Positions 50,671-58,559 of a stretch of DNA of 64,000 bases are shown one piece after another (position 1 is the stretch's first letter; each line of letters opens with the position of its first letter). The DNA comes from JAIBJN01 sp963775505 (GTDB lineage Bacteria; Actinomycetota; Thermoleophilia; Gaiellales; Gaiellaceae). The notes below the pieces were generated by a model. It was not told where the DNA came from. It worked only from the letters and a program-made list of their open reading frames with translations, and searched no databases. A program made the translations under genes and the position numbers. Location: assembly GCA_963775505.1 (NCBI GenBank), contig CAVZIL010000001.1:496001-560000 (forward strand), in the 5' to 3' direction.

Positions 50671-52215
50671 ATGGACGCACTCCCTGACACCTCGGAATCC
50701 CCCGCACCGGTCGCGTCGCGCCTGGCGCCCGCGCCGGATCCTCGCCGCTGGTGGGCGCTCGCGCTTCTCTGCGGCGCGTTCTTCATGGTCATCCTCGACG
50801 CGGCGATCGTGACCGTCGCGCTCCCCTCGATCCAGGAGGAGCTCGGGTTCTCGGCGCAGGGGCTGCAGTGGGTGGTGAGCGCCTATGCCCTCACCTTCGC
50901 GGGCCTTCTCTTGCTCGGAGGGCGGGCCGCCGACCTGCTCGGGCGGCGGCGGGTGTTCATGGTCGGCCTCGTCCTCTTCACGATCGCCTCGCTTCTCTGC
51001 GGGCTCGCCTGGTCGGGCGGGGCGCTGATCGGAGCCCGCGCGCTCCAGGGCGTCGGCGCCGCGGTCATGACGCCCACGGCGCTCTCGATCATCACGACGC
51101 TGTTCGAGGAGGGAGCCGAGCGCAACAAGGCGCTCGGTATCTGGGGAGCGCTCGGCGGCTTCGGGGCGACGACGGCGTGGCTGATCGGCGGTCCCCTCGT
51201 CGACGGCTTCGGCTGGGAATGGATCTTCTTCATCAACATCCCCGTCGGGCTCGGCGCGCTCGCGCTCTGCCCGCTCCTCCTGCGCGAGAGTCGGGCGACG
51301 ACGCAGAGGAGAAGCTACGACCCCGCCGGGGCGCTGACGATCACCGGCGCGCTCGTCCTGCTCGTCTACGCCGTCGTCGAAGCGCCCGAAGCCGGCTGGA
51401 CGTCCGCACAGACGCTTCTCCTCTTCGCAGGCTCGGCGGCGTTGCTCGCGGCCTTCGCCGCGATCGAGTCGCGCCATCCGGCGCCGCTCGTTCCGCTGCG
51501 AATCCTCCGCTCGCGCACTCTGGTCGGCGCGAACGCCGTGATGCTCCTCTTCGCGACGGTCGCCTTCGGCATGCCGTTCACCTTGACGCTCTATGCGCAG
51601 CAGGTGCTGGGCTACTCCGCGGTCAAGTTCGGCCTGACCTCGGTCGTCTTCCCCGCCATGGCCGCCGTCGGCTCGATCGTCGGCCAGGCGGCAGTGCTTC
51701 GGATCGGCTTCCGTCCCGTGGCGGCCACCGGCCTGGCACTGATGGGCGCCGGCTCCCTGCTGCTGACCCAGGTCTCGGTCGGCGGCAGCTACTGGGGCGA
51801 CATCTTCCTCGGGCTGCTCGTCTTCGGGCCCGGCATCGGCCTCGCATTCGTGACCGCCACGGTCGCGGCGCTGGCGGGCGTCGCCGAGCATGAGTCCGGG
51901 CTCGCGTCCGGCCTCAGCAATACCGCCTTTCAGATGGGCGCCGCCATCGGGACCGCCATCGTCGCCACGGTGGCCGTCTCCCAGACGAAGGACCATCTGG
52001 CGGCCGATGCCGACGCGAGTCCGCTCGTCGCTCTGACCGAGGGCTTCCAGTCGGCCTTCCTCGCCTCGGCCCTTCTCGCCGGGGTCGGCGTGGTACTCGC
52101 GCTCCTGCTGCTCGGGCGCCCGCGCGGCTGCGGTGCCGAAGCAGGTCGAGCTCGAGCCGGCCCCGGCGCCCGCGGCCGACTGAACGACCCCACGACACAA
52201 AGGAGAAGACGATGA
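50671..52215 (+). CDS. MFS drug:H+ antiporter, 14-TMS (DHA2/EmrB) type
   Basis: Fourteen hydrophobic helices; DHA2 motifs: FFMVILDAAIVTVALPSIQ (motif D1), GGRAADLLGRRRVFM (motif A), GARALQGVGAAVMTPTALSI (motif C region) and AEHESGLASGLSNTAFQMG. ATG follows GGAAGGTAACG. It would export hydrophobic toxic compounds. The last 32 literal residues (GCGAEAGRARAG) look out of frame; a one-base change near 52120 gives VELEPAPAPAAD and TGA at 52181-52183, leaving room for the next gene's AAGGAG. Confidence 0.9.
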   Translation: MDALPDTSESPAPVASRLAPAPDPRRWWALALLCGAFFMVILDAAIVTVALPSIQEELGFSAQGLQWVVSAYALTFAGLLLLGGRAADLLGRRRVFMVGLVLFTIASLLCGLAWSGGALIGARALQGVGAAVMTPTALSIITTLFEEGAERNKALGIWGALGGFGATTAWLIGGPLVDGFGWEWIFFINIPVGLGALALCPLLLRESRATTQRRSYDPAGALTITGALVLLVYAVVEAPEAGWTSAQTLLLFAGSAALLAAFAAIESRHPAPLVPLRILRSRTLVGANAVMLLFATVAFGMPFTLTLYAQQVLGYSAVKFGLTSVVFPAMAAVGSIVGQAAVLRIGFRPVAATGLALMGAGSLLLTQVSVGGSYWGDIFLGLLVFGPGIGLAFVTATVAALAGVAEHESGLASGLSNTAFQMGAAIGTAIVATVAVSQTKDHLAADADASPLVALTEGFQSAFLASALLAGVGVVLALLLLGRPRGCGAEAGRARAGPGARGRLNDPTTQRRRR

Positions 52216-52979
52216 CCCAGCACGAGATCGCAACCCGTGAGGAATGGCTCGCCGCCCGCGAGCGGCTGCTCGTCCGCGAGAAGGAGCACACCAGGCTGGG
52301 CGACGAGCTCGCGCAGCAGCGACGCGAGCTGCCGTGGGTGCGGGTGGAGAAGGAGTACCGCTTCGACACGGACGACGGCGAGAAGGGGCTCGTCGAGCTT
52401 TTCGAGGAGCGATCCCAGCTGCTCGTCTACCACTTCATGTTCGGCCCGAGCTACGAGGCAGGATGCCCGGTTAACTCGTCGATCGCCGACGCCGTCGACG
52501 GCGTGCTCCCGCACCTGCACGCTCGCGACGTGACGTTCCTCTTCGTCTCACAGGCGCCGCTCGAGAAGCTGCAGGCCTACAAGCGCCGCATGGGCTGGAG
52601 CTTTCCCTGGGTCTCGTCGGCGCCAACCGACTTCAACTTCGACCTCGGCTTCTCGCACACGGAGGAGCAGGGCCGCGAGACTGTGGCGCAGATGATGGGC
52701 GGAGACGGGCTCCCGCCAATCGTCGAGCAGAACGCCACCTCGTCGGGAACCGACGTCGCCGGTTACATGACCGAGAGCCCCGGGTTCAGCAGCTTCGTAC
52801 GCGACGACGGCACTGTCTACCACGTCTACTCGACGACCTGGCGTGGATTGGAGTTTCTCATGGGCTACTACCCGATCCTCGACCGCGCACCGAATGGCCG
52901 CGACGAGGGCGAGGCGTGGCAGCTCTGGATCCGCCGGCACGACGAGTACGAGCGCGCACGCGTGAGGGGAGCGGTCTGA
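52212..52979 (+). CDS. DUF899 thioredoxin-like protein
   Basis: 255 residues: REEWLAARERLLVREKEHTR, LPWVRVEKEYRFDTDDGEKGL, YHFMFGPSYEAGCPVNSSIAD and KLQAYKRRMGWSFPWVSSAP match DUF899. The family normally carries GCPSCS; here the second Cys is replaced (GCPVNS), so a redox pair at this site is lost. Ribosome site AAGGAG at 52199. Usually linked to MFS or sigma genes; function unknown. Confidence 0.88.
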   Translation: MTQHEIATREEWLAARERLLVREKEHTRLGDELAQQRRELPWVRVEKEYRFDTDDGEKGLVELFEERSQLLVYHFMFGPSYEAGCPVNSSIADAVDGVLPHLHARDVTFLFVSQAPLEKLQAYKRRMGWSFPWVSSAPTDFNFDLGFSHTEEQGRETVAQMMGGDGLPPIVEQNATSSGTDVAGYMTESPGFSSFVRDDGTVYHVYSTTWRGLEFLMGYYPILDRAPNGRDEGEAWQLWIRRHDEYERARVRGAV

Positions 52980-53020
52980 CCGTTTATCGAAGTGACGGGG
53001 GCGACGCGACCCCCAACTCT

Positions 53021-53404
53021 CTACCAGGGAGGGCTGCTCCAGCTGCGCCTGGTGTCCGTGACCTCCCAGCTCTCCACGGCCTTCCCGTCGGAGAAGCGTG
53101 TGAAGACCATCTCCGGCCACACGGCCGGCTCGCCGGTCGGCGCATGGGTTCCGCGGAAGGTCACGCGCACGGCGACCAGGTCACCCTCCGCCACGATGGA
53201 CTCGATCTCGACGTGGATATCGGGGAACTCCTCGTGAAGGCCCGCAAATGCCTGCTTCATCCCCTCGGGACCGCGCCCGACTCCCGCGTCAGGGTGCAGC
53301 TCGTGCTCTGGGGAGTACAGCTCGTCGGCCAGATCCAGGCGCTTCCGATTGATGACCTCGTCGAAGATTCGCTCCAGGACGGCCCTGTTCTCCGCGGTTC
53401 CCAA
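53021..53404 (-). CDS. SnoaL-like ester cyclase family protein
   Basis: 127 residues: NRAVLERIFDEVINRKRLDLADELYSPEHELHPDAGVGRG, then FAGLHEEFPDIHVEIESIVAEGDLVAVRVTFRGTHA and VFTRFSDGKAVESWEVTD. This is the NTF2-fold SnoaL/ester-cyclase pattern. Conserved His and Asp in the cavity are present. It converges on the DUF899 gene. Confidence 0.85.
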   Translation of the reverse strand: MGTAENRAVLERIFDEVINRKRLDLADELYSPEHELHPDAGVGRGPEGMKQAFAGLHEEFPDIHVEIESIVAEGDLVAVRVTFRGTHAPTGEPAVWPEMVFTRFSDGKAVESWEVTDTRRSWSSPPW

Positions 53405-53825
53405 TGAGCATCCTCCTCGCGAACGGGAGGCCGGTGGTCGTCAGCGCCTCGTCGGGCAACAGAATACGACGATTCGCAGACTCTCTCGGGGATGAACGGG
53501 AGCGACGGGACTCGAACCCGCGACCTCCGGCGTGACAGGCCGAGCAAGGGCAAACACGATCCTCCACGCAAGGCCCCGGAAGAGCCGATTAGCAGGGACT
53601 TCTAGCGAGTCGTCAGCTGATGCTTCCTCGGCCTTCCATGGGGTTTCCGGAGGGTTCCCGCACCATCCACACCCCATCGTGATGTCGCCTCCCGTGACAA
53701 CCGTCCTACGCCCAGTCCCGGCGCAGCCAGGTGTCCGGCAAGAACGCGCAGGAAACGGCCACGAACGCGGTCTGGAGCGCCACTGGCCCCGGGGCGGGAC
53801 TGCGGGGCATCATTCGCGGTTCAGC
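53405..53825. other. Gene-poor junction of the tRNA-Asp-bounded segment
   Basis: About 420 bases. 53494-53542 is the tRNA 3'-half copy. The rest, including 53543-53825, shows no credible gene: the in-frame extension of the LAL regulator (from 53532) is Arg/Pro/Ser rich with no domain. The LAL promoter should lie at its right end. Confidence 0.45.
53494..53542. repeat. Direct repeat of the tRNA-Asp 3' half (att-like)
   Basis: 49 bases identical to 57702-57750 and in the same orientation. It covers the tRNA from its anticodon-stem region to the discriminator base plus three bases beyond. Beyond 53542 the sequence diverges at once, with no 5' half, so it is not a working tRNA. Such a partial copy downstream of the intact tRNA's 3' end is what integrase-mediated insertion leaves. 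Confidence 0.75.
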
Positions 53826-56618
53826 GTGACCGCGACTGCTCCCTATCTGGTCGGCAGGGACGACGAGCTGAACGCCGTCGTCGCATTCCTCGAGTCGACG
53901 GAGTCGCTCCCGGGAGCGCTCCTGCTCGAAGGCGAGGCTGGGATCGGCAAGACGACGCTCCTGCACGCGGGCGTCGCGGCCGCCTCCGGGGCGGATTTCC
54001 GAGTTCTCTCGGCGCGCCCGGTCGAGGCGGAGTCACGCCTCTCCTTCGTCGTGCTCGGCGATCTCCTCGAGGAGCGGTTGGACGAAGTTCGGGACGCGTT
54101 GCCCGGCCCGCAGCGGCGGGCGCTCGAGGTCGCCCTCCTCGTTCGCGAGCCCGAAGACGGACCTCCCGATCGACGGGCCGTGGCCAGCGCAGTCCTCGGC
54201 GGATTGCGCGCGCTCGCCGAGGCCGGCCCGCTGCTCGTCGCCGTCGACGACCTGCAGTGGCTCGACCGCGGGACGTCGACAGTGCTGCAGTTCGCGCTAC
54301 GGCGCCTTCAGAACGAGCCGATCGGATTGCTGGCTGCGTGCCGGGAAGGGCTGCGGCCCATGCCGCTCGAGCCGGCGCAGGCCTTGCCGGCCGAGCGACT
54401 GCAGCGCGTGCGCGTCGGGCCGCTCAGCCTGGGGGCGCTCGGCCGGCTGCTTCGTGACCGTCTCGGGACCGCCTTCGCCAGGCCGACGCTGCGGCGGATC
54501 CACGAGAGCTCGGGCGGCAATCCCTTTTTCGCGCTCGAGCTCGCCCGCACGCTCGAGCTCCGCGGCCGGCAGCTGGAGCCGGGCGAGCGGCTGCCGGTGC
54601 CTGCGGAGCTGCACGAGCTCGCGGGAGGTCGGCTCGCCTCCCTGCCTCCGAAGACCGTCGCCGCCCTCGAGGCGGCCGCGGCTCTTTCCCAGCCGACGCT
54701 CGTGCTCGTCTCGGCCGCGACGGGAGCAGGTCCCGACGTCCTCGAACCGGCCGTCGAGGCACAGGTGGTCGAGCTCGACCGCGACTACGTGCGCTTCACC
54801 CACCCCCTCCTCGCCGCGGCCGCCTGCGGCAGCCCGGAGAGTCGCCGCCAACTCCACGGCCGCCTGGCGGAGATCGTCGTCGACCCGGAACAGCGGGCGC
54901 GCCACCTCGCGCTGGCCGCGCTCGGGCCTGATCCCTCCGCGGCCGGCGCGCTCGAGGAGGCGGCGCGGGCAGCGGCGGTGCGCGGCTCCCCCGCGGCCGC
55001 GGCCGAGCTGGCCGAGCAGGCCGCCCGCATGACGCCGCTCGACCGCGCAGAAGACGCGCGGCGGCGGACCGCGGACGCCGCCTACTACCACTTCGAGTCG
55101 GGAGACAGCCGGCGCGCGCGCACGATGCTCGTGCGCCTCGCGTCGGAGCTGCCTCCTGGGCCTGAGCGCGCCGGCGTTCTCGTCCGGCTCGCGCTCACCC
55201 GCGCGTACGACGACGACGTCAACGCGGCGACCGATCTCAACCGACAAGCGCTCGAGGAAGCTGAGGCAGGCTCGCTCACGCGAGTCCAGGCTCTGACGAG
55301 CCTCGCGGCGACGCTCTTCCGACGGCGCGAGCAGCTTGCGGAGGCGGTCGAGTGCGCAAAGGAAGCATTCGAGCTCGCGACCGACCTCGGCGACCTCGCG
55401 CTCGTCGGCGACGCCCTCGGCGTGCAGCTCATGGCCGAGGCCACTCTCGGCCGTGCCGAGGCGGCCGCCACGCTCGAGCGGCTGCTCCGAGTCAAACCGG
55501 CCGGTGGGCACATTCGCCTTCAAGCCGAGCCGAGCTGGCACGCGGCCATCGCCTGGATGTGGTGGGAAGAGCGGGAGCGGGCCGGGCACGCCTTCGCCGA
55601 ACTGATCAGACGAGGCCACGAGAGCGGCGACGAATCGTTCCTTCCCTACGTGTACGTCCTCTCCGCGCAGAACGAGTGCCTCCAGGGACACTTCGACCGT
55701 GCGGCCTCGTATGCGGCCGAAGGTCGGGAGATCGCCGAGCAGGTGGGACAGGAGGCGCTCGCCGGCTATGCGCTGGCAGTCCATGCCCTCGTCGACGCTC
55801 ACCGTGGCCGCGTCGACGAGGCACGGCGGGACGGCGAGTGCTCGGTCAAGCTCGCCCGGCGTACGCGGAGCACGCCCACCTGGCACTTCGCGACCTCGGC
55901 GCTCGGTCTTCTCGAGCTCTCCATCGCCCGCCCTGCCGCGGCGGCCGACCGGCTTGCACCGCTCGTCGAGTTCGCGCGCGCCGAGCAGATGTGCGAACCC
56001 TCCCTCACGCGATTCACCCTCGACTACGTCGAGGCGGCGATCGGAGTCGGAAGGCTCGAGGAGGCCGGGGCCGTCTGCGATTGGTACGAGTCCAACGCAG
56101 CGAGGCTGGGCCGTCGCGGCGCGCTCGCCTCCTTGTGGCGCTGCCGCGGGCTGCTGCTCGCCGCCCACGCCGACCTCGAGGAGGCCCGCGTCACGCTCGA
56201 GCGGGCGCTCGCCGAGCACGACCGCGTGCCGATGCCCTTCGAGCGCGCGCGAACGCTGCTCGCGCTGGGCTCGGTGCTGCGCCGCGCGCGGCAGCGGCGG
56301 GCCGCGCGCGAGGTGCTCCAGCAGGCGCGTGCGGCCTTCGCAGAGCTCGGGGCCGCGCTCTGGGCGGAGCAGGCGGGCGTGGAGCTGGCACGGGTCGGTG
56401 GGCGCACCGCTGTGCCGGGCGAGCTGACTCCGGCCGAGCGGCGGACCGCCGAGCTCGTCGCCCAGGGCCGCTCGAACAAGGAGGTCGCGGCCGAGCTCGT
56501 CGTCACCGTACGCACCGTCGAATCGAACCTGACCCGCGTTTACCGCAAGCTCGGCGTGCGCTCGCGCACCGAGCTCGTGCGCCGACTGAGCGCAAGCGAC
56601 CCAGACGAGTCGACGTAG
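53826..56618 (+). CDS. LAL-family (large ATP-binding LuxR) transcriptional regulator
   Basis: 930 residues from GTG 53826. AAA domain: APYLVGRDDELNAVVAFLES, Walker A LEGEAGIGKTTLLHAG near residues 35-50, Walker B LLVAVDDLQWLD. Tetratricopeptide-like helices fill the middle. The C-terminal LuxR helix-turn-helix is ELTPAERRTAELVAQGRSNKEVAAEL ... RTVESNLTRVYRKLGVRSRTELV. LAL proteins activate genes in response to ligands. It is the main gene of the tRNA-bounded segment and lies upstream of a secreted protein gene, its possible target. Confidence 0.93.
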   Translation: MTATAPYLVGRDDELNAVVAFLESTESLPGALLLEGEAGIGKTTLLHAGVAAASGADFRVLSARPVEAESRLSFVVLGDLLEERLDEVRDALPGPQRRALEVALLVREPEDGPPDRRAVASAVLGGLRALAEAGPLLVAVDDLQWLDRGTSTVLQFALRRLQNEPIGLLAACREGLRPMPLEPAQALPAERLQRVRVGPLSLGALGRLLRDRLGTAFARPTLRRIHESSGGNPFFALELARTLELRGRQLEPGERLPVPAELHELAGGRLASLPPKTVAALEAAAALSQPTLVLVSAATGAGPDVLEPAVEAQVVELDRDYVRFTHPLLAAAACGSPESRRQLHGRLAEIVVDPEQRARHLALAALGPDPSAAGALEEAARAAAVRGSPAAAAELAEQAARMTPLDRAEDARRRTADAAYYHFESGDSRRARTMLVRLASELPPGPERAGVLVRLALTRAYDDDVNAATDLNRQALEEAEAGSLTRVQALTSLAATLFRRREQLAEAVECAKEAFELATDLGDLALVGDALGVQLMAEATLGRAEAAATLERLLRVKPAGGHIRLQAEPSWHAAIAWMWWEERERAGHAFAELIRRGHESGDESFLPYVYVLSAQNECLQGHFDRAASYAAEGREIAEQVGQEALAGYALAVHALVDAHRGRVDEARRDGECSVKLARRTRSTPTWHFATSALGLLELSIARPAAAADRLAPLVEFARAEQMCEPSLTRFTLDYVEAAIGVGRLEEAGAVCDWYESNAARLGRRGALASLWRCRGLLLAAHADLEEARVTLERALAEHDRVPMPFERARTLLALGSVLRRARQRRAAREVLQQARAAFAELGAALWAEQAGVELARVGGRTAVPGELTPAERRTAELVAQGRSNKEVAAELVVTVRTVESNLTRVYRKLGVRSRTELVRRLSASDPDEST

Positions 56619-56670
56619 CGTTCGAGCAAACACTGTGGATTTCCACGTTTCCGCGCGGCGCGAGCCGGCG

Positions 56671-56685
56671 TAGCGTCGGACGCTA
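56671..56685. promoter_or_regulatory. Palindrome upstream of the secreted barrel protein
   Basis: TAGCGTC-G-GACGCTA is a perfect 7-bp inverted repeat, 68 bases before the ATG at 56754, in the 135-base gap after the LAL gene. Could be a LuxR-type operator for the LAL protein. Confidence 0.4.
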
Positions 56686-56753
56686 TGCAAGCCGAAAGAG
56701 GCCCGGCCCCGGCGGCAGCGTCGCGGCGGATCCGGGCCGGGAAGGGAGGAACG

Positions 56754-57230
56754 ATGACCAAGAGGAGACTGACGATCGCGTGCCTGCTCGCGGCAGTCGT
56801 CGCCGCGTTCTCGATCGCGCCGCTGGCAGCGTCAGCCGAACGCGACCGGCAGCTGGTCGCGGGCGTGCGCCTCGACTTCACGAGCTCGACCCACGCAGAG
56901 GGAACCTTCGCGGTCTGCTGCGTCATCACCGACAGCGGCGCCGCGCGAGCCGACGTCACCGCGTTCACCCCGCAGCCGAACAACAGGGCGACCTTCGAGG
57001 CCACCGAGACGCTCGTGGGCTCGAAGGGCGACATCGTCCTCGCCCTCCAGGGAACGACCGGGCCCTTGGACAGCGACGTCCACGTCGCGCGGGGACGGTG
57101 GAAGGTCGTCGGCGGCACGGGAGCGTACGAGGACCTGAGGGGACGCGGGAGCTTCACGGCGGTCACCGACCAGACGACGGGCGCCCTCACCGCCGTCAAC
57201 GAGGGGAAGGCGAGCGGCGCGCGGGGCTAG
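56754..57230 (+). CDS. Secreted allene-oxide-cyclase/dirigent-like barrel protein
   Basis: ATG 56754 follows GGGAGGAACG. A signal peptide (RRLTIACLLAAVVAAFSIAPLAASA) leads to a beta-rich domain of about 130 residues, ending WKVVGGTGAYEDLRGRGSFTAV, a motif seen in bacterial proteins with the allene oxide cyclase/dirigent barrel. No enzyme activity can be inferred. The longer frame from 56685 lacks a ribosome site. Confidence 0.75.
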   Translation: MTKRRLTIACLLAAVVAAFSIAPLAASAERDRQLVAGVRLDFTSSTHAEGTFAVCCVITDSGAARADVTAFTPQPNNRATFEATETLVGSKGDIVLALQGTTGPLDSDVHVARGRWKVVGGTGAYEDLRGRGSFTAVTDQTTGALTAVNEGKASGARG

Positions 57231-57301
57231 GGGCTCGCCCCGGGGCTCGGCGCGCTCCTCGCGCGCCGAGCCCTGCCCCGCGCTCCCCGAGCTTCGTCGC
57301 G

Positions 57302-57562
57302 ATGCCGGCCTATGTCGTCGAGGTCTACCTGTCCAGGGGCCGCGCCGCGTCGCTAGACGAGCTTTCCGTTCGGCTCCGAGAAACGTCCGAAGAGCTCGCG
57401 CGAGCCGGCACGCCGGTCGTCTACGTCTGCTCAGTCTTCCTTCCCGAGGACGAGACGTGCTTCCACTTCTTCGAGGCGGCGTCGCTCGAAGCGATGGAGG
57501 AGAGCTGCAGTCGTCTCGGCCTGGCGAGCCCGCGAATCACGAGCGCGATCGGCGTCGAATGA
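57302..57562 (+). CDS. DUF4242-like small protein
   Basis: 86 residues: MPAYVVEVYLSRGRAASLDE ... VVYVCSVFLPEDETCFHFFEAASLEAMEE. The ferredoxin-like alpha/beta pattern and the phrase YVxSxFxPEDETCFxxFE match DUF4242, whose members include a nickel-responsive Streptomyces protein. Starts 72 bases after the secreted protein gene. Last gene of the tRNA-bounded segment. Confidence 0.75.
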   Translation: MPAYVVEVYLSRGRAASLDELSVRLRETSEELARAGTPVVYVCSVFLPEDETCFHFFEAASLEAMEESCSRLGLASPRITSAIGVE

Positions 57563-57701
57563 GGGACGACCTACGGCACGCGGTCGCCCGATTCCCTGGG
57601 TCTTGACTCGGCGCGATAGCTCAGCCGCGACGTAGTACTCATCGCGCGAACGCGCCGAAGACCACGCCGAAAGGAAAAGTCCCTGCGAGCAGGGACTCCG
57701 A

Positions 57702-57778
<77 letters not shown>

Positions 57779-57861
57779 GGGCGCCGGATAATCTTAGCCG
57801 CGGGCGGGGCGCGTCGGGTGGTCTGGACGTTTGCCCCGCGGGTCGAAGCCTGACGGTCAAG

Positions 57862-57894
57862 CCCTCGGGGCCGGCAACTTGCCGGCCCCGAGGG
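57862..57894 (-). terminator. Strong terminator of the secreted cupin gene
   Basis: Perfect 14-bp inverted repeat CCCTCGGGGCCGGC / GCCGGCCCCGAGGG with a 5-base loop, 37 bases past the minus-strand cupin stop. It also separates the cupin from tRNA-Asp transcription. Confidence 0.8.
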
Positions 57895-57931
57895 TCAGCG
57901 TGCCCGTCATTCGTCGCGCTGCAATCCAGAG

Positions 57932-58444
57932 CTACAGACAGTCCTCCGGTGCCTCGCCCGGAATGAGCAATGATCCCTCGGCGGGCGCGTCGTAGAAGGT
58001 GGCGACCAGGACCGTCTCCTCGTCGGTCGGGTTGAAGGCGCTGTGAACGTGACCCTGCCCGGGGTCGACGAAGGCCTTGCCTGCGGGGTAGGGCCGCTCC
58101 GTGCAGGTCATGGCGTCGACGTACACGAGCTCGCCCTCGACCACGTTGACGACGACCGGCCCCGCGTGGCTGTGCCAGGGGAACTGCGCGCCGGGCTGCA
58201 CGGTGAACCGTGCGACAACAGTGGTCGACGGGTCGTTCACCCGTACGACCTGGGTCGACTTCTTGTCCCACCTGATCCTGAACTTCATGTGCACGGCGTC
58301 TGTGAAGACGGCGCGGCCGCTCAGGAACTCCGTCGCAATGGGGGGCGGCGGCGGCTCTTGCGCCGCCGACGGAAGCACGTTGACGCTGACGACGAGGACG
58401 ACGACGAGAAACGTCGCCACCGCAGCTCCTCGCTTCCTGCTCAT
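57932..58444 (-). CDS. Secreted cupin-domain protein
   Basis: 170 residues. A signal peptide (RGAAVATFLVVVLVVSVNVLPSAAQ) is followed by a Pro run, then a cupin: VQPGAQFPWHSHAGPVVVNVVEGELVY is motif 1 with the metal His pair and Glu, and VDPGQGHVHSAFNPTDEE is motif 2 with the last His. Intact metal site. Exported; substrate unknown. Divergent from the BTAD regulator, which may control it. Confidence 0.88.
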   Translation of the reverse strand: MSRKRGAAVATFLVVVLVVSVNVLPSAAQEPPPPPIATEFLSGRAVFTDAVHMKFRIRWDKKSTQVVRVNDPSTTVVARFTVQPGAQFPWHSHAGPVVVNVVEGELVYVDAMTCTERPYPAGKAFVDPGQGHVHSAFNPTDEETVLVATFYDAPAEGSLLIPGEAPEDCL

Positions 58445-58524
58445 GCTTGGCTCCTTTCTTCGGCTTGCTACGAGTTCACGGCCTTCTCCCGTTGAAGTCC
58501 GCGAGCCCGATCGTGATAGTGGGA

Positions 58525-58544
58525 CGTGTGACTATCCGTGTGAC
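58525..58544. promoter_or_regulatory. Direct repeat upstream of the BTAD regulator
   Basis: CGTGTGAC (58525-58532), four bases, CGTGTGAC (58537-58544). Heptamer-type direct repeats with 4-bp spacing are the known target style of SARP/BTAD activators. It lies just before the GGAGG ribosome site of the BTAD gene, so autoregulation is possible. Confidence 0.4.
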
Positions 58545-58559
58545 GGCCGGAGGTACTAC

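Noticed and set aside
53441..53677. Minus-strand frame across the tRNA-Asp fragment (VTPEVAGSSPVAPV)
   Set aside because: That phrase is the usual artificial translation of a tRNA 3' half; not a gene.
53543..57701. Complete mobile element with integrase or transposase
   Set aside because: No recombinase, relaxase or transposase domain is encoded between the tRNA-Asp repeats, so only an island or att-like call was made.
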